Shown here: one piece after another, positions 16,775 to 26,076 of the stretch
Layout: every line of letters begins with the position of its first letter
How positions within the stretch are numbered: the stretch's first letter is position 1
From: Bacteroidota bacterium
GTDB taxonomy: Bacteria > Bacteroidota > Bacteroidia > NS11-12g > UBA955
NCBI GenBank assembly: GCA_963169345.1
Contig: CAUJCT010000033.1
Coordinates: 1-64,000 of the forward strand
DNA: 64,000 bases
Direction: 5' to 3'
Program-made: the position numbers and the translations under genes
Notes under the pieces: model-generated
The model's input: the letters and a program-made list of their open reading frames with translations, nothing else
Databases searched by the model: none
What the model was told of the DNA's origin: nothing

Positions 16775-17872
16775 TTACAGGAAAGGTATTTTGCAGACAA
16801 CTGCTTTAAGCGCTTTGTCGCGAATTTCAATAAAGATTTCGGTACCAGTTTTACTGTTATCAATGCTCACATAACCCATACCAATTGCTTTGTTTAAGCT
16901 TGGAGACTGAGTACCTGAAGTGACTTCGCCAATGACATTGCCATTAGCATCTTTTATTTTGTAATGTTGTCTTGGAATACCTCTGTCAATCATTTCGAAA
17001 CCAACCAGTTTTTTGCTAACACCGTTTTCTTTGAGAGATTTGTGGTAAGAGCTATTGACAAAGTCTTTAGTGAATTTTGTAATCCAACCTAAGCCTGCTT
17101 CGATAGGAGAAGTTGTGTCGTCGATATCATTGCCGTATAAACAGAATCCTTTTTCTAAGCGCAAAGTATCGCGGGCACCCAAACCACAAGGAACAATGCC
17201 AAATTCTTTACCTGTTTCGAAGATAGCATCCCAGAGTTTGCGGGCATCTTTGTTCCATACATACAATTCGAAACCACCTGCACCAGTGTAACCAGTATTG
17301 GAAATGATTACATCTTCGCAACCTGCCATAGTACCACCGGTAAAGGAGTAATATTCGAGACTACTTAAATCAACATCAGTTAATTTTTGTAATATCTTGG
17401 AAGCATTTGGACCTTGAACAGCAAACAAACTAAGGTCATCACTCATGTTTTCCATTTGCACTCCAAAAGTATTGTGAGAGGAAATCCAGTCCCAGTCTTT
17501 TTGGATATTGGAAGCATTAACTACAAGATAGTATTCAGTTTCGCTATAGCGGTAAACCAGTAAATCATCTACAATACCGCCGGTGTTATTGGGCATGCAA
17601 GAGTATTGTACTTTACCGTCGGTTAATTTAGAAGCATCGTTAGAAGTAACAAGTTGAATGAGGTCGAGAGCTTTATCGCCTTTAAGCATGAATTCGCCCA
17701 TGTGTGACACATCAAAAACACCGACATTATTTCTGACGGCAAGGTGTTCCTGAATGAGGTTGGAGTATTGCACTGGCATATTAAAACCTGCAAAGGGCAC
17801 CATTTTAGCACCAAGTTGAGTATGCAGGTCGTTAAGTTCTACTTTTTTAAGGGATTGAGTACTGTCCATCAT
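16775..17872 (-). CDS. gcvT: Aminomethyltransferase, glycine cleavage T protein
   Basis: 365 residues from the ATG at 17872. T protein of the glycine cleavage system: it moves the methylene from the lipoyl H protein to tetrahydrofolate and releases ammonia. [11 protein letters not shown] (folate-binding Asp), [13 protein letters not shown] and [13 protein letters not shown] are family marks. The frame stays open to an ATG at 17938, but that adds 22 unrelated residues ([11 protein letters not shown]) read through a repeat and hairpin; the [10 protein letters not shown] start, 8 bases after a TATCTTTG box, is preferred. GcvH and GcvP are not in the window, and no glycine riboswitch was recognised. 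Confidence 0.93.
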   Translation of the reverse strand: MMDSTQSLKKVELNDLHTQLGAKMVPFAGFNMPVQYSNLIQEHLAVRNNVGVFDVSHMGEFMLKGDKALDLIQLVTSNDASKLTDGKVQYSCMPNNTGGIVDDLLVYRYSETEYYLVVNASNIQKDWDWISSHNTFGVQMENMSDDLSLFAVQGPNASKILQKLTDVDLSSLEYYSFTGGTMAGCEDVIISNTGYTGAGGFELYVWNKDARKLWDAIFETGKEFGIVPCGLGARDTLRLEKGFCLYGNDIDDTTSPIEAGLGWITKFTKDFVNSSYHKSLKENGVSKKLVGFEMIDRGIPRQHYKIKDANGNVIGEVTSGTQSPSLNKAIGMGYVSIDNSKTGTEIFIEIRDKALKAVVCKIPFL

Positions 17873-17880
17873 GATGGGGT

Positions 17881-17888
17881 CAAAGATA
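17881..17888 (-). promoter_or_regulatory. Candidate -7 box of gcvT promoter (TATCTTTG)
   Basis: Exact TAnnTTTG match 8 bases upstream of the preferred ATG at 17872. It argues for a leaderless or very short leader mRNA and against the longer N-terminus. Confidence 0.5.
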
Positions 17889-17913
17889 GGGGATTTGGGG
17901 GAGAAATCCTTGA

Positions 17914-18090
17914 ACCTGTCAGGTGCTATTTCATGCAATGAAGTAGCACTTTTTTCTGTTAAATTGACAAATAAAACAACCTGTCAGGTTCCAGATTTAC
18001 AAAAAAGGTAATTTTTCAACTATTTAAAAATTAAACAATTGAGCTATTGAAAATGAGTAAAAAATGAGTTATTTTGAACCTGACAGGTTC
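17914..18090. repeat. Three copies of a palindromic AACCTGWCAGGTT repeat
   Basis: Copies at 17914-17924 (ACCTGTCAGGT), 17978-17990 (AACCTGTCAGGTT) and 18076-18090 (GAACCTGACAGGTTC). Each is a near-perfect palindrome around one central base. The first lies in front of gcvT, the second between gcvT and uvrA, and the third forms the last codons of uvrA. Confidence 0.8.
17923..17956 (+). terminator. Orphan terminator-like hairpin between uvrA and gcvT
   Basis: GTGCTA (17923-17928) pairs with TAGCAC (17944-17949), with an inner helix TTTCAT/ATGAAG (one wobble) and a 3-base loop, followed by seven T. It has the form of a strong plus-strand terminator, but no plus-strand gene precedes it; on the minus strand it sits in the uvrA-gcvT spacer with A residues on the 5' side. 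It abuts the first palindromic repeat. Confidence 0.5.
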
Positions 18091-20909
18091 AATTCTTTGG
18101 CCAAAAACTTAGCCGTATAACTTCTCTTATCTTTCACGATTTCCTCTGGTGTGCCGGTTACCAAAATTTCTCCGCCTCCCTGACCGCCTTCGGGACCTAA
18201 ATCTATAATGTAATCCGCTACTTTAATTACATCCATATTGTGTTCTATAACCAATACCGTATTTCCTCTGTCGGTCAATTTATTTAATACCTGCAACAAC
18301 ACATGTATGTCTTCAAAATGTAAGCCTGTCGTTGGCTCATCCAGAATGTAAAAAGTTTTTCCGGTGTCTTTTTTAGCTAATTCTTCAGCAAGTTTAACTC
18401 TTTGAGCCTCCCCACCACTCAAGGTAGTTGAAGATTGTCCAAGTGTGATGTAACCCAATCCAACATCCCTCAATGCTTCCAGTCTTCGGGTGATATTTGG
18501 CATGTTTTCAAAGAACTCAACTGCATGTTCAATCGGCATGTCCAAAACATCGTTGATGCTTTTACCTTTATATCGTACTTCAAGCGTTTCTCTGTTGTAT
18601 CGCTTGCCATTACAAGTGTCGCACAGCACTTCAACATCCGGTAAAAAGTTCATTTGAATGATTTTGTATCCACCACCTTTGCAGGTTTCGCATCTGCCTC
18701 CACTGACATTAAATGAGAATCTGCCTGGTTTGTAGCCTCTGATTTTTGCCTCCGGTAGCATGGCATACAGATTTCTGATATCACTGAATACACCAGTGTA
18801 TGTGGCAGGATTGCTTCTGGGAGTTCGACCAATTGGTGCCTGGTCAATTCTGATGACTTTGTCTATATGTTCAAGACCGCTGACATTCTTATAAGGTAAG
18901 CACTGGTATTTGCTTCCATAAACATGTTTAGCCAAAATAGGGTAAAGTGTTTCATTGATTAGAGAAGATTTTCCACTACCCGAAACGCCAGTCACACAAA
19001 TAAAAATACCTAATGGAAATTCAACCTGTACATTCTTTAAATTATGTCCTGTACAACCTTTTATTGTCAGTTTTTCCTTGCCTGATTTTCTTCTCTTTTT
19101 TGGCACTTCAATTTGTTTAGTACCATTGATATATTGCGCAGTTAAAGAATTTTGTTTGATGAATTCAGGATATGTGCCCATAGCTGTAATTTTTCCACCA
19201 TGTATGCCGGCACGAGGTCCTATATCGATGATATAATCACTTTGCTCAATCATGTCCTTATCATGTTCAACAACGATCACGCTATTGCCAATATCCCTCA
19301 ACTCTTTAAGAGAATTGATCAACTTTTCATTATCTCTCTGATGCAAACCAATGCTCGGTTCATCCAAAATGTAAAGTACATTCACGAGTTTAGAGCCAAT
19401 TTGAGTTGCAAGTCGTATACGCTGAGCTTCACCACCACTTAAAGTATTGGATGGACTGTTTAATGTTAAATAATCCAATCCGACATTACAAAGAAATCCT
19501 ACCCGTGTTTTAATTTCTTTGATGATTTCAGCTGCAATAATTTTTTGTCTGTCCTGCAATTTTTCATCAATATCTTTTAGCCAATTGTTGAGTTGACTGA
19601 TTGACATTTGTGCAATTTGAGCGATATTGAACTGATCGATTTTAAAGTTCAAAGCTTCCTGTTTCAATCTTGCGCCCTGACAAACCGGACATTCTTTACT
19701 GTGCATGAACTCCTCTGCCCATTTACTTAAAGATTCACTTTTGCCTTCATAATATTGCTCTTCGATAATGGGAATAATTCCTTTGAAAACCGTATCAATC
19801 GTTTGAGTCTTTAATTCATAATTGGTATAGGTTACAGGGAATGATTCATCAGAACCATGGAGAATAATTTCTATAATTTCATCTGACAGTTTTTCGATTG
19901 GATCGGCCAGACTGAATTTGAATTTTTTAGCCAGACCTCTTAATTGTGCAAAAGTGAAATTTTCACGTAATTCACCGATTGGTATAATACCTCCTTTGTT
20001 GATACTGAGTTTCTTGTCAGGTATGATGTTTTCGATGGCAATTTCACTCACTATTCCCAGGCCATTGCAATTAGAACAAGCACCATAAGGACTGTTAAAT
20101 GAGAAAGTATTTGGTTGAGGTTCATCATAACTTAATCCGGTCTCAGGATCCATTAAAAACATGGAGAAAAAATGCACTTTATTGGTGCTGTTATCCATGA
20201 TAGATAGTGTGCCTTTTCCCATTTTAAATGCAGTTTTAATGCTTTCATTGATGCGTGATTTGTTGGCTTCACTTGGCTCAATTCTATCAATCACCACCTC
20301 AATATCGTGAATCTTATACCTGTCGAGCTGCAAACCTGTTTCAATTTCCATTATTTCGCCATCGACCCTTACTTTTCTATAGCCTTGTTTTCTGATTTGT
20401 TCGAACAGTTCGCGGTAATGGCCTTTTCTTCCCTTTACAACAGGAGCCAGAATGGTTATTTTTTTTAGGCTAAATTGTTCATTGATCAATTGCATGATTT
20501 GAGCCTCGCTGAATCTCACCATTTTTTTGCCGGAGAGATGACTGTAGGCATCAGCAGCACGAGCGTATAACAATCTAAGAAAGTCGTAAATTTCGGTGAT
20601 GGTCCCAACAGTAGAGCGGGGATTTCTGCTCACAGTTTTTTGTTCGATGCTGATAACAGGAGAGAGTCCGTCAATTTTATCGACTTGTGGACGTTTCATG
20701 TCTCCAATAAACTGACGGGCATAAGCGCTGAAAGTTTCAAGGTAACGACGTTGACCTTCAGCAAAAATAGTATCAAAAGCCAGAGAGGATTTACCGCTTC
20801 CGCTTAGTCCGGTAAAGACAACAAGTTGATTGCGGGGGAAGCTAATATCTACATGTTTAAGATTATGTTCGGAGGCGCCAATGACGTCAATTGTTTCAGG
20901 ATTTTCCAT
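18069..20909 (-). CDS. uvrA: Excinuclease ABC subunit A
   Basis: 946 residues, full length. UvrA scans DNA for damage with UvrB in nucleotide excision repair. Two ABC modules are visible: Walker A GLSGSGKSS near residue 35 and GVSGSGKSS near 642; ABC signatures LSGGEAQRIRLA and LSGGEAQRVKLA; zinc-binding Cys pairs CSNC/CPVC in the first half and CETC/CDTC in the second. The last residues NLSGSK are encoded by the AACCTGWCAGGTT palindrome, so a repeat appears to have extended or replaced the original 3' end. Start MENPETIDVIGASEHNLK matches the family. Confidence 0.96.
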   Translation of the reverse strand: MENPETIDVIGASEHNLKHVDISFPRNQLVVFTGLSGSGKSSLAFDTIFAEGQRRYLETFSAYARQFIGDMKRPQVDKIDGLSPVISIEQKTVSRNPRSTVGTITEIYDFLRLLYARAADAYSHLSGKKMVRFSEAQIMQLINEQFSLKKITILAPVVKGRKGHYRELFEQIRKQGYRKVRVDGEIMEIETGLQLDRYKIHDIEVVIDRIEPSEANKSRINESIKTAFKMGKGTLSIMDNSTNKVHFFSMFLMDPETGLSYDEPQPNTFSFNSPYGACSNCNGLGIVSEIAIENIIPDKKLSINKGGIIPIGELRENFTFAQLRGLAKKFKFSLADPIEKLSDEIIEIILHGSDESFPVTYTNYELKTQTIDTVFKGIIPIIEEQYYEGKSESLSKWAEEFMHSKECPVCQGARLKQEALNFKIDQFNIAQIAQMSISQLNNWLKDIDEKLQDRQKIIAAEIIKEIKTRVGFLCNVGLDYLTLNSPSNTLSGGEAQRIRLATQIGSKLVNVLYILDEPSIGLHQRDNEKLINSLKELRDIGNSVIVVEHDKDMIEQSDYIIDIGPRAGIHGGKITAMGTYPEFIKQNSLTAQYINGTKQIEVPKKRRKSGKEKLTIKGCTGHNLKNVQVEFPLGIFICVTGVSGSGKSSLINETLYPILAKHVYGSKYQCLPYKNVSGLEHIDKVIRIDQAPIGRTPRSNPATYTGVFSDIRNLYAMLPEAKIRGYKPGRFSFNVSGGRCETCKGGGYKIIQMNFLPDVEVLCDTCNGKRYNRETLEVRYKGKSINDVLDMPIEHAVEFFENMPNITRRLEALRDVGLGYITLGQSSTTLSGGEAQRVKLAEELAKKDTGKTFYILDEPTTGLHFEDIHVLLQVLNKLTDRGNTVLVIEHNMDVIKVADYIIDLGPEGGQGGGEILVTGTPEEIVKDKRSYTAKFLAKELNLSGSK

Positions 20910-21388
20910 CGATTACTTGCAAGCCTGCGAATTTCGGTAAACTTTGTCGAAAAAGGAAACAAGTTTGGGATTATAAAATTAAGGTGATATAATTATTTTA
21001 ATCTTTATCACCCTGCTAGGGTGTCGGAAATTAAAAAAACTCCCACTTCTAATAATCCTGTAAAAAAAATTATTACTTCATTCACAAAAAAAATGAAGAT
21101 TTTCAATAAAGTACGCTTGGGAATTTCATTTAAAAATCGGATATGGGTTAATTGTGTTTGAATTATTTTAATCTTTATCACCCTGCCAGGGTATCAGAAA
21201 TTAAAAAAACTCTTCCCCCCCAATCCCCATTTAAAAAAAATACTTCACCCTTCAACAAAAAAAGCATCCCTTTCAGTTAATTACTCTTGTTTTTGTCAAG
21301 TCATATCCCTGTACTTTGTTTTTTAATTTAAACTTGATTTATTCCTCCAAACCTTTACCTTCGTTTCCAATAAAACAATTTACCAATT
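20910..21388. other. 479 bp repeat-containing spacer upstream of an OMP gene
   Basis: AT-rich region between the uvrA start and the next plus-strand gene. Its main content is a 52 bp direct repeat (20991-21042 and 21161-21212). A TACCTTCG sequence (near -7 consensus) lies at about 21355, before the 21389 gene. No ORF, tRNA or known RNA was recognised. Confidence 0.6.
20991..21212 (+). repeat. Pair of 52 bp direct repeats with an internal palindrome
   Basis: Copies at 20991-21042 and 21161-21212, exactly 170 bp apart, differ at about three positions. Each contains the palindrome ACCCTGCyAGGGT (21010-21022 and 21180-21192), the same type as the AACCTGWCAGGTT repeats by gcvT/uvrA, followed by an A-rich stretch. 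Confidence 0.8.
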
Positions 21389-22075
21389 ATGAAAAAAATA
21401 TCATTATTCGCCTCCTCTGTATTTATTTTTATTAATGCTTTTTCTCAGGACCTTAAGCCTGACAGAGGGACCGTCACTTCTCAGGTAGGCATTACCTTTG
21501 CCGTCCTTTACGACAATGTCAATTCTTTCGGTTTGAACGGCCGCTATTTCCTCGACGATAACAAAGCTTTGCGTTTTTCTTACAACATTATGAGTTCTAA
21601 AGAAGTTCGAAATTTTGCCGAAAATGCTGATGGATCAGGTGCCAGCGGTTCTTACACCGAAAAAATTAATAACCACATTCTCTTCCTTGGATTTGAAAAA
21701 CATTTTAAAGGCACTAAACGGCTTAGTCCATACATCGGCGCCGAAATAGGCTTTGGTTTTGGTAAAATTAAAGGTCTGGGTGAGAATGCTGACGAAAATG
21801 ATTTTATTTCTGAATATGAATTGGAAATGGAACAAAAATTTACAGGCCTGGGCATTAACGCATTTCTAGGCTTCGACTATTGGGTGACAGAAGGTCTCTA
21901 CATTGGAATTGAATTTTCTCCATTAAGCAAGAATTTCAATTTTTTAAGTGAAATGACTCGCACAGATACGCAAAGTGGTATCTCTACTAAAATTGTTGAA
22001 CCTAAATCCAGTTATTCTGAGTTGAGCTCAGTATATGCACTTCCTTTCTTTAGATTAGGTTGGAGATTTAATTAA
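21389..22075 (+). CDS. Outer-membrane beta-barrel protein (OmpW/OMP_b-brl-like)
   Basis: 228 residues with a signal peptide (about 1-19, ending AFS). The mature sequence shows alternating strands (GLNGRYFLDDNKALRFSYNI, HILFLGFEKHFKG, YIGAEIGFGFGKI, GINAFLGFDYWV) and ends in FFRLGWRFN with a terminal aromatic-x-Asn end typical of outer-membrane barrels. Eight strands are plausible. No specific function is visible. It is a single-gene unit followed by a good terminator. Confidence 0.7.
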   Translation: MKKISLFASSVFIFINAFSQDLKPDRGTVTSQVGITFAVLYDNVNSFGLNGRYFLDDNKALRFSYNIMSSKEVRNFAENADGSGASGSYTEKINNHILFLGFEKHFKGTKRLSPYIGAEIGFGFGKIKGLGENADENDFISEYELEMEQKFTGLGINAFLGFDYWVTEGLYIGIEFSPLSKNFNFLSEMTRTDTQSGISTKIVEPKSSYSELSSVYALPFFRLGWRFN

Positions 22076-22098
22076 TATTGTAATTGACGAAATTTGAG

Positions 22099-22131
22099 AA
22101 ATGCTCTAATTAACCTTAGGGCATTTTTTTC
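22099..22131 (+). terminator. Rho-independent terminator after OMP gene
   Basis: AATGCTC and GGGCATT form a 7 bp stem (one G-U pair) around a 12-base loop, followed by a T run. It closes the 21389-22075 transcript. Confidence 0.75.
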
Positions 22132-22176
22132 ATTTTGTAAGTTGCAAAATGTGAATAATAAATTCTGACTTTGATT

Positions 22177-22184
22177 TAGCTTTG
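22177..22184 (+). promoter_or_regulatory. Candidate -7 box for the UvrD/PcrA helicase gene (TAGCTTTG)
   Basis: Exact TAnnTTTG match 44 bases upstream of the ATG at 22229, directly after the terminator of the preceding gene. Confidence 0.45.
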
Positions 22185-22228
22185 CAGTTTCTGAGATATT
22201 TTTTAAAGTTAAATTTTTATAAGTGGAG

Positions 22229-24487
22229 ATGAATCACCCGCCATATTTAGATAAATTGAATGAAGTGCAGCGTCAGGCGGCCATGCAAATTAATGGACCT
22301 GTTATGATTATTGCAGGTGCAGGTAGCGGAAAAACAAGGGTACTGACTTATAGAATTGCCCACATTATAAAGCAAGGCAATGATGCTTTCAATATCCTGG
22401 CTCTTACTTTTACCAATAAGGCTGCAAGGGAAATGAAAGACCGTATCGAAACTGTCGTTGGTCCCGAAGCCCGCAATATCTGGATGGGTACTTTTCACTC
22501 TGTTTTTGCTAAAATTCTGAGAATCGAAGCGGAAAAAATTGGCTATCCCCGTGACTTCACTATCTATGATACCGACGATGCTAAAAGCTTAATTAAAACG
22601 ATTCTCAAAGAAATGAACCTGGATGAAAAACTCTATAAACCAGGTCTCGTTTACAATCGTATCAGCAACTGTAAAAATAGTCTGATTACTCACAAGGAAT
22701 ACATCAAAATTCCTGAATTGCTGGAAGCGGATGCTTCAACCGGACGCCCCCTTATTTCTAAAATATTTGCTACATACTCCAGTCGCTGTTATAAAGCAGG
22801 TGCTATGGATTTTGATGATCTCTTGCTCAATACGCACAAGCTTTTTAAAGAGCATATAGATGTATTGTACAAATATCAGCATAAATTCAAATTCATCATG
22901 GTGGATGAGTATCAGGATACGAATCTTTGTCAGTATATGATTGTGAAAAGTCTGGCTTCCATGTACGAAAATATTTGTGTGGTTGGGGATGATTCACAAA
23001 GTATCTACAGTTTCAGAGGAGCCAATATTCAGAATATATTAAATTTTGAAAAAGATTATCCGGATTTAAAAGTTTTTAAACTCGAACACAACTACCGAAG
23101 CACTGCCAATATAGTCAATGCCAGCACCAGCATTATTGCCAATAACAAGGAACGTTTGGATAAAAATATTTATACAGACAATCCGGATGGTGAAAAAATA
23201 AGAATCTTCCGTTCGCCAAGTGATAATGAAGAAGGTAAAGCGATTGCTCAAAGTATATTTGAAGAGAAACACAAGAACCAACTAAGTAATTCTGACTTTG
23301 CAATATTGTACAGAACAAATGCTCAAAGCCGTGCATTCGAAGAATCGCTTCGAAAACACAATATCAAATATAAAGTATACGGAGGTATTAGTTTCTATCA
23401 AAGAAAAGAGATTAAGGATTTATTGGCTTATCTGCGCTTGGTTGTCAATCCTAATGATGAAGAAGCTCTCAAGCGTATCATTAATTATCCAGCCAGAAAA
23501 ATCGGAGGAACTACAATTGATAAATTGGTTGTGCTTGCCTCAGAAAATGATGTAACAATGATGGAGATTGTGAAGAATGCTCACATGTTCTCAATTTTGG
23601 GAAGTGCCGTTGCGCATCTTCGTGATTTTAATATCATGATCAGCAGTTTTCAGTCTATGTTAACAGCTAAAAACGCTTATGAAATTGCTGAGTATGTAGC
23701 CAAACAATCTACCTTGCTGAAAACCTTGTACGAAGATAAAACTGTAGAAGGTGTTTCAAAGTACGAGAACATTGTAGAATTGCTGAATTCAATTAAGGAG
23801 TTTACAGAAGATGATACATCTGAGAGCGAAAAATCTTTGGCTGCTTTTCTTCAGGAAATTGCTTTATACACAGATGCAGATAAGGATGATGATGGCGAAG
23901 AAAAAGTGACGCTTATGACCATTCACAGCAGCAAAGGTCTTGAGTTCAAACATGTCTATGTGGTTGGTATGGAAGAAAATCTGTTCCCAAGTCAGCTGAG
24001 CTTAAGTAGTCGTCCCGAACTTGAGGAGGAAAGACGCTTATTTTATGTGGCAATTACAAGAGCTGAAGAACAATTAACCTTATCGTATGCAACTTCCCGA
24101 TTTAAATATGGCAATTTAATTCCTTGTGAGCCAAGTAGATTTTTGGAGGAAATTGATCCAAGGTACTTAGATATGAGTGCCGCTATGGTGAAACGAGAGC
24201 CATTGTTTAAACCAAAGGAAAATCAGAATTATGGTACCGGCTACGGTATGAATGTTGGAAAAACAGTTGCAAAACCTCAGGCCAGTATCAAGGTTTCTGA
24301 GAACTTTTCACCGAGTGATTCAAATCTGATTCGGGAAGAGCAGGTAGTAGAGCATCAGAGATTTGGTATAGGTAAGGTTTTAAAACTTGAAGGAGAGGGG
24401 GATAACCGCAAGGCTCTCATCGAATTTGAAGGCCTTGGTCAAAAGACACTTGTTCTTAAATTCGCCAAACTGATGATTCACCCTTAA
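22229..24487 (+). CDS. pcrA: UvrD/PcrA-type superfamily I DNA helicase
   Basis: 752 residues from the ATG at 22229; a GTG two codons upstream is possible. 3'-5' helicase acting in excision repair and replication-fork clearing. Motifs in order: NEVQRQAAM (Q motif), AGAGSGKTRVLTYR (Walker A), VDEYQDTN (Walker B, motif II), GDDSQSIYSFRGA (III), EHNYRS (IV), VTLMTIHSSKGLEF (V), RRLFYVAITRAEE (VI). The C-terminal HQRFGIGKVLKLEG segment is the Tudor-like tail of PcrA/UvrD that contacts RNA polymerase. Its proximity to uvrA is in keeping with a shared repair role. Confidence 0.95.
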   Translation: MNHPPYLDKLNEVQRQAAMQINGPVMIIAGAGSGKTRVLTYRIAHIIKQGNDAFNILALTFTNKAAREMKDRIETVVGPEARNIWMGTFHSVFAKILRIEAEKIGYPRDFTIYDTDDAKSLIKTILKEMNLDEKLYKPGLVYNRISNCKNSLITHKEYIKIPELLEADASTGRPLISKIFATYSSRCYKAGAMDFDDLLLNTHKLFKEHIDVLYKYQHKFKFIMVDEYQDTNLCQYMIVKSLASMYENICVVGDDSQSIYSFRGANIQNILNFEKDYPDLKVFKLEHNYRSTANIVNASTSIIANNKERLDKNIYTDNPDGEKIRIFRSPSDNEEGKAIAQSIFEEKHKNQLSNSDFAILYRTNAQSRAFEESLRKHNIKYKVYGGISFYQRKEIKDLLAYLRLVVNPNDEEALKRIINYPARKIGGTTIDKLVVLASENDVTMMEIVKNAHMFSILGSAVAHLRDFNIMISSFQSMLTAKNAYEIAEYVAKQSTLLKTLYEDKTVEGVSKYENIVELLNSIKEFTEDDTSESEKSLAAFLQEIALYTDADKDDDGEEKVTLMTIHSSKGLEFKHVYVVGMEENLFPSQLSLSSRPELEEERRLFYVAITRAEEQLTLSYATSRFKYGNLIPCEPSRFLEEIDPRYLDMSAAMVKREPLFKPKENQNYGTGYGMNVGKTVAKPQASIKVSENFSPSDSNLIREEQVVEHQRFGIGKVLKLEGEGDNRKALIEFEGLGQKTLVLKFAKLMIHP

Positions 24488-24507
24488 AATTCATAGTTAA
24501 ATTTTAA

Positions 24508-24515
24508 TATTTTTG
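24508..24515 (+). promoter_or_regulatory. Candidate -7 box for the 24520 gene (TATTTTTG)
   Basis: Exact TAnnTTTG match only 4 bases before the ATG at 24520; the mRNA would be leaderless or the ATG would be reached by a slightly downstream start. Confidence 0.4.
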
Positions 24516-24519
24516 CAGC

Positions 24520-25335
24520 ATGAGAAAACTCCTAATCCTTGCCTTTTTGATACCGGGTCTGAACATGATGGCTCAGATGAATCCGGTACTTAAGAACAGA
24601 AGAGGCATTGCTATACTACCACAACAAAAAGACTGGTGCATTGGTTTTGGTGCTAATCCTGTCTTTAATTACTTTGGTAATATGTTCAATGCCAGCACTT
24701 CTAATAATGGTTTAAATGCCAGTTTTGCGGCTCCTAACAAGATGATTTTTGCAAAATACATGAAAACCAATGAAATGGCTTACAGAGTTAGTTTCAGATT
24801 AGGATTCACAAACGATGTAACTACTTTTAATGTAAAAGATATGACACCCGGAGCAGCAACTGATGCTGTGGTAACAGATAAACAAAAGCGAAACAACTCA
24901 TTTATTGGTCTGGGTTTTGGTATTGAAAAAAGAAAAGGGTCAGCTACAAGAATTCAGGGATTTTATGGAGTGGAAGGACTAATTTCCTATTCGTCAGGGG
25001 ATAATATCAACTATGAATACGGCAATGGTTTGGAAAAATTGGACACAGGATTGATAAGAGTTAAGAAACTGAAGTCATCCTCCTTATTTTCAATAGGTTG
25101 CAGAGGTTTTGCAGGTGTTGAATACTTTATAGCTCCAAAATTTTCTATAGGCGCCGAACTGGGATATGGTCCAAGCATCGGATTTAGAAGTGCTTCGGAG
25201 CAAACGACTGAGCAATACGACTTTTGGAGTACAACAACTACGTCAGAAGTCACAGTTTTAAGTCCAAAATCAACTGTATTTACGCTTGATACAGACAATT
25301 ACAACGGTATTGTAAAGTTGCTCTTTTACTTTTAA
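24520..25335 (+). CDS. Outer-membrane beta-barrel protein
   Basis: 271 residues with a signal peptide (about 1-18, ending MMAQ). Strand-like segments (MIFAKYMKTNEMAYRVSFRL, SFIGLGFGIEKRKG, GVEGLISYSSGDN, FSIGAELGYGPSIGFR) and the final KLLFYF, ending in Phe, fit an outer-membrane barrel recognised by the BAM complex. Function not identified. It follows the helicase gene by 32 bp but has its own promoter box. Confidence 0.65.
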   Translation: MRKLLILAFLIPGLNMMAQMNPVLKNRRGIAILPQQKDWCIGFGANPVFNYFGNMFNASTSNNGLNASFAAPNKMIFAKYMKTNEMAYRVSFRLGFTNDVTTFNVKDMTPGAATDAVVTDKQKRNNSFIGLGFGIEKRKGSATRIQGFYGVEGLISYSSGDNINYEYGNGLEKLDTGLIRVKKLKSSSLFSIGCRGFAGVEYFIAPKFSIGAELGYGPSIGFRSASEQTTEQYDFWSTTTTSEVTVLSPKSTVFTLDTDNYNGIVKLLFYF

Positions 25336-25371
25336 AGGTAAAAAAACCTTTGAAGTTGAAGAAATATCGAG

Positions 25372-25379
25372 TATCTTTG
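25372..25379 (+). promoter_or_regulatory. Candidate -7 box for the lipoprotein gene at 25403 (TATCTTTG)
   Basis: Exact TAnnTTTG match 23 bases upstream of the ATG, in a position that fits a 15-20 base leader. Confidence 0.5.
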
Positions 25380-25402
25380 CACCAAAATATTAATACATCA
25401 AA

Positions 25403-25990
25403 ATGAAAAGACTGAACAATCTCTGGATAATTGTTGCCGCAGTTTCTATCGCTCTTACTTCTTGTTACAAGGAAGGACCAAAAATCTCTTTCAACACAAA
25501 AAGAGACAGATTGGCGAATGAGTGGGTGGTAACCGACTATCAAATTGATGGTCAGACATCTGATTCAAGCAAAAACTCTTTCTACTCAGGTGATACACTT
25601 ACATTAGTCCTGAATATCGCAAGAGGAAATGCTTATGGCATCAACATGCAATTCACTAAATCTTATTCTGAAAAAAACGGAAACAAGCTTTACAATCAAA
25701 GTGCCAGTTTCTCTGACAGACATTATCAGGATATCATGGCTTCATTTAACACCAATAACCAACTCGTTAAGAGTATCGGTACCAGTGGTAAATGGTCATG
25801 GGCAGACAAATTCAGACAAGTTGAATTCAGCGCAAATGGCATGGGTGACATGTCTGTAGCTGAAGGTCAGAAAACATTCCCTTTCAAAATTTTAATGCTT
25901 AAAAACAAAAATTTGAAATTGGAGTGTTCAATCGGTGGAAAAACACATACAATTTCCTTCGAGCCAATCAATCCTGAAAATGTTAAGTAA
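25403..25990 (+). CDS. Unknown lipoprotein
   Basis: 195 residues. Leader with a lipobox ALTSC (Cys21) and a beta-rich mature part starting YKEGPKISF. A lipocalin-like pattern (RLANEWVVTDYQIDGQTSD, GKWSWADKFRQVEF) is suggestive of the small Bacteroidota lipocalin-like lipoproteins, but no firm family match can be claimed. Monocistronic, flanked by its own promoter box and a strong terminator. Confidence 0.65.
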   Translation: MKRLNNLWIIVAAVSIALTSCYKEGPKISFNTKRDRLANEWVVTDYQIDGQTSDSSKNSFYSGDTLTLVLNIARGNAYGINMQFTKSYSEKNGNKLYNQSASFSDRHYQDIMASFNTNNQLVKSIGTSGKWSWADKFRQVEFSANGMGDMSVAEGQKTFPFKILMLKNKNLKLECSIGGKTHTISFEPINPENVK

Positions 25991-26009
25991 ACAAGCATAA
26001 TCTTATTGA

Positions 26010-26042
26010 AACCTGCAAATCCAACTTTGCAGGTTTTTTTTT
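26010..26042 (+). terminator. Strong rho-independent terminator
   Basis: AACCTGCAAA (26010-26019) pairs perfectly with TTTGCAGGTT (26026-26035) around a 6-base loop, followed by a run of T to 26042. It ends the lipoprotein transcript and excludes a TTG start at 26041 for the next gene. Confidence 0.9.
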
Positions 26043-26056
26043 GTCATCTAATTATT

Positions 26057-26064
26057 TACCTTTG
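26057..26064 (+). promoter_or_regulatory. Candidate -7 box for the DUF4290-murA unit (TACCTTTG)
   Basis: Exact TAnnTTTG match 12 bases before the ATG at 26077; this fixes the start of the DUF4290 gene. Confidence 0.5.
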
Positions 26065-26076
26065 AAGGAACATTAC

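Noticed and set aside
17873..17938. 22-residue N-terminal extension of gcvT
   Set aside because: Reads through a hairpin, has no family likeness, and a TATCTTTG box lies within it.
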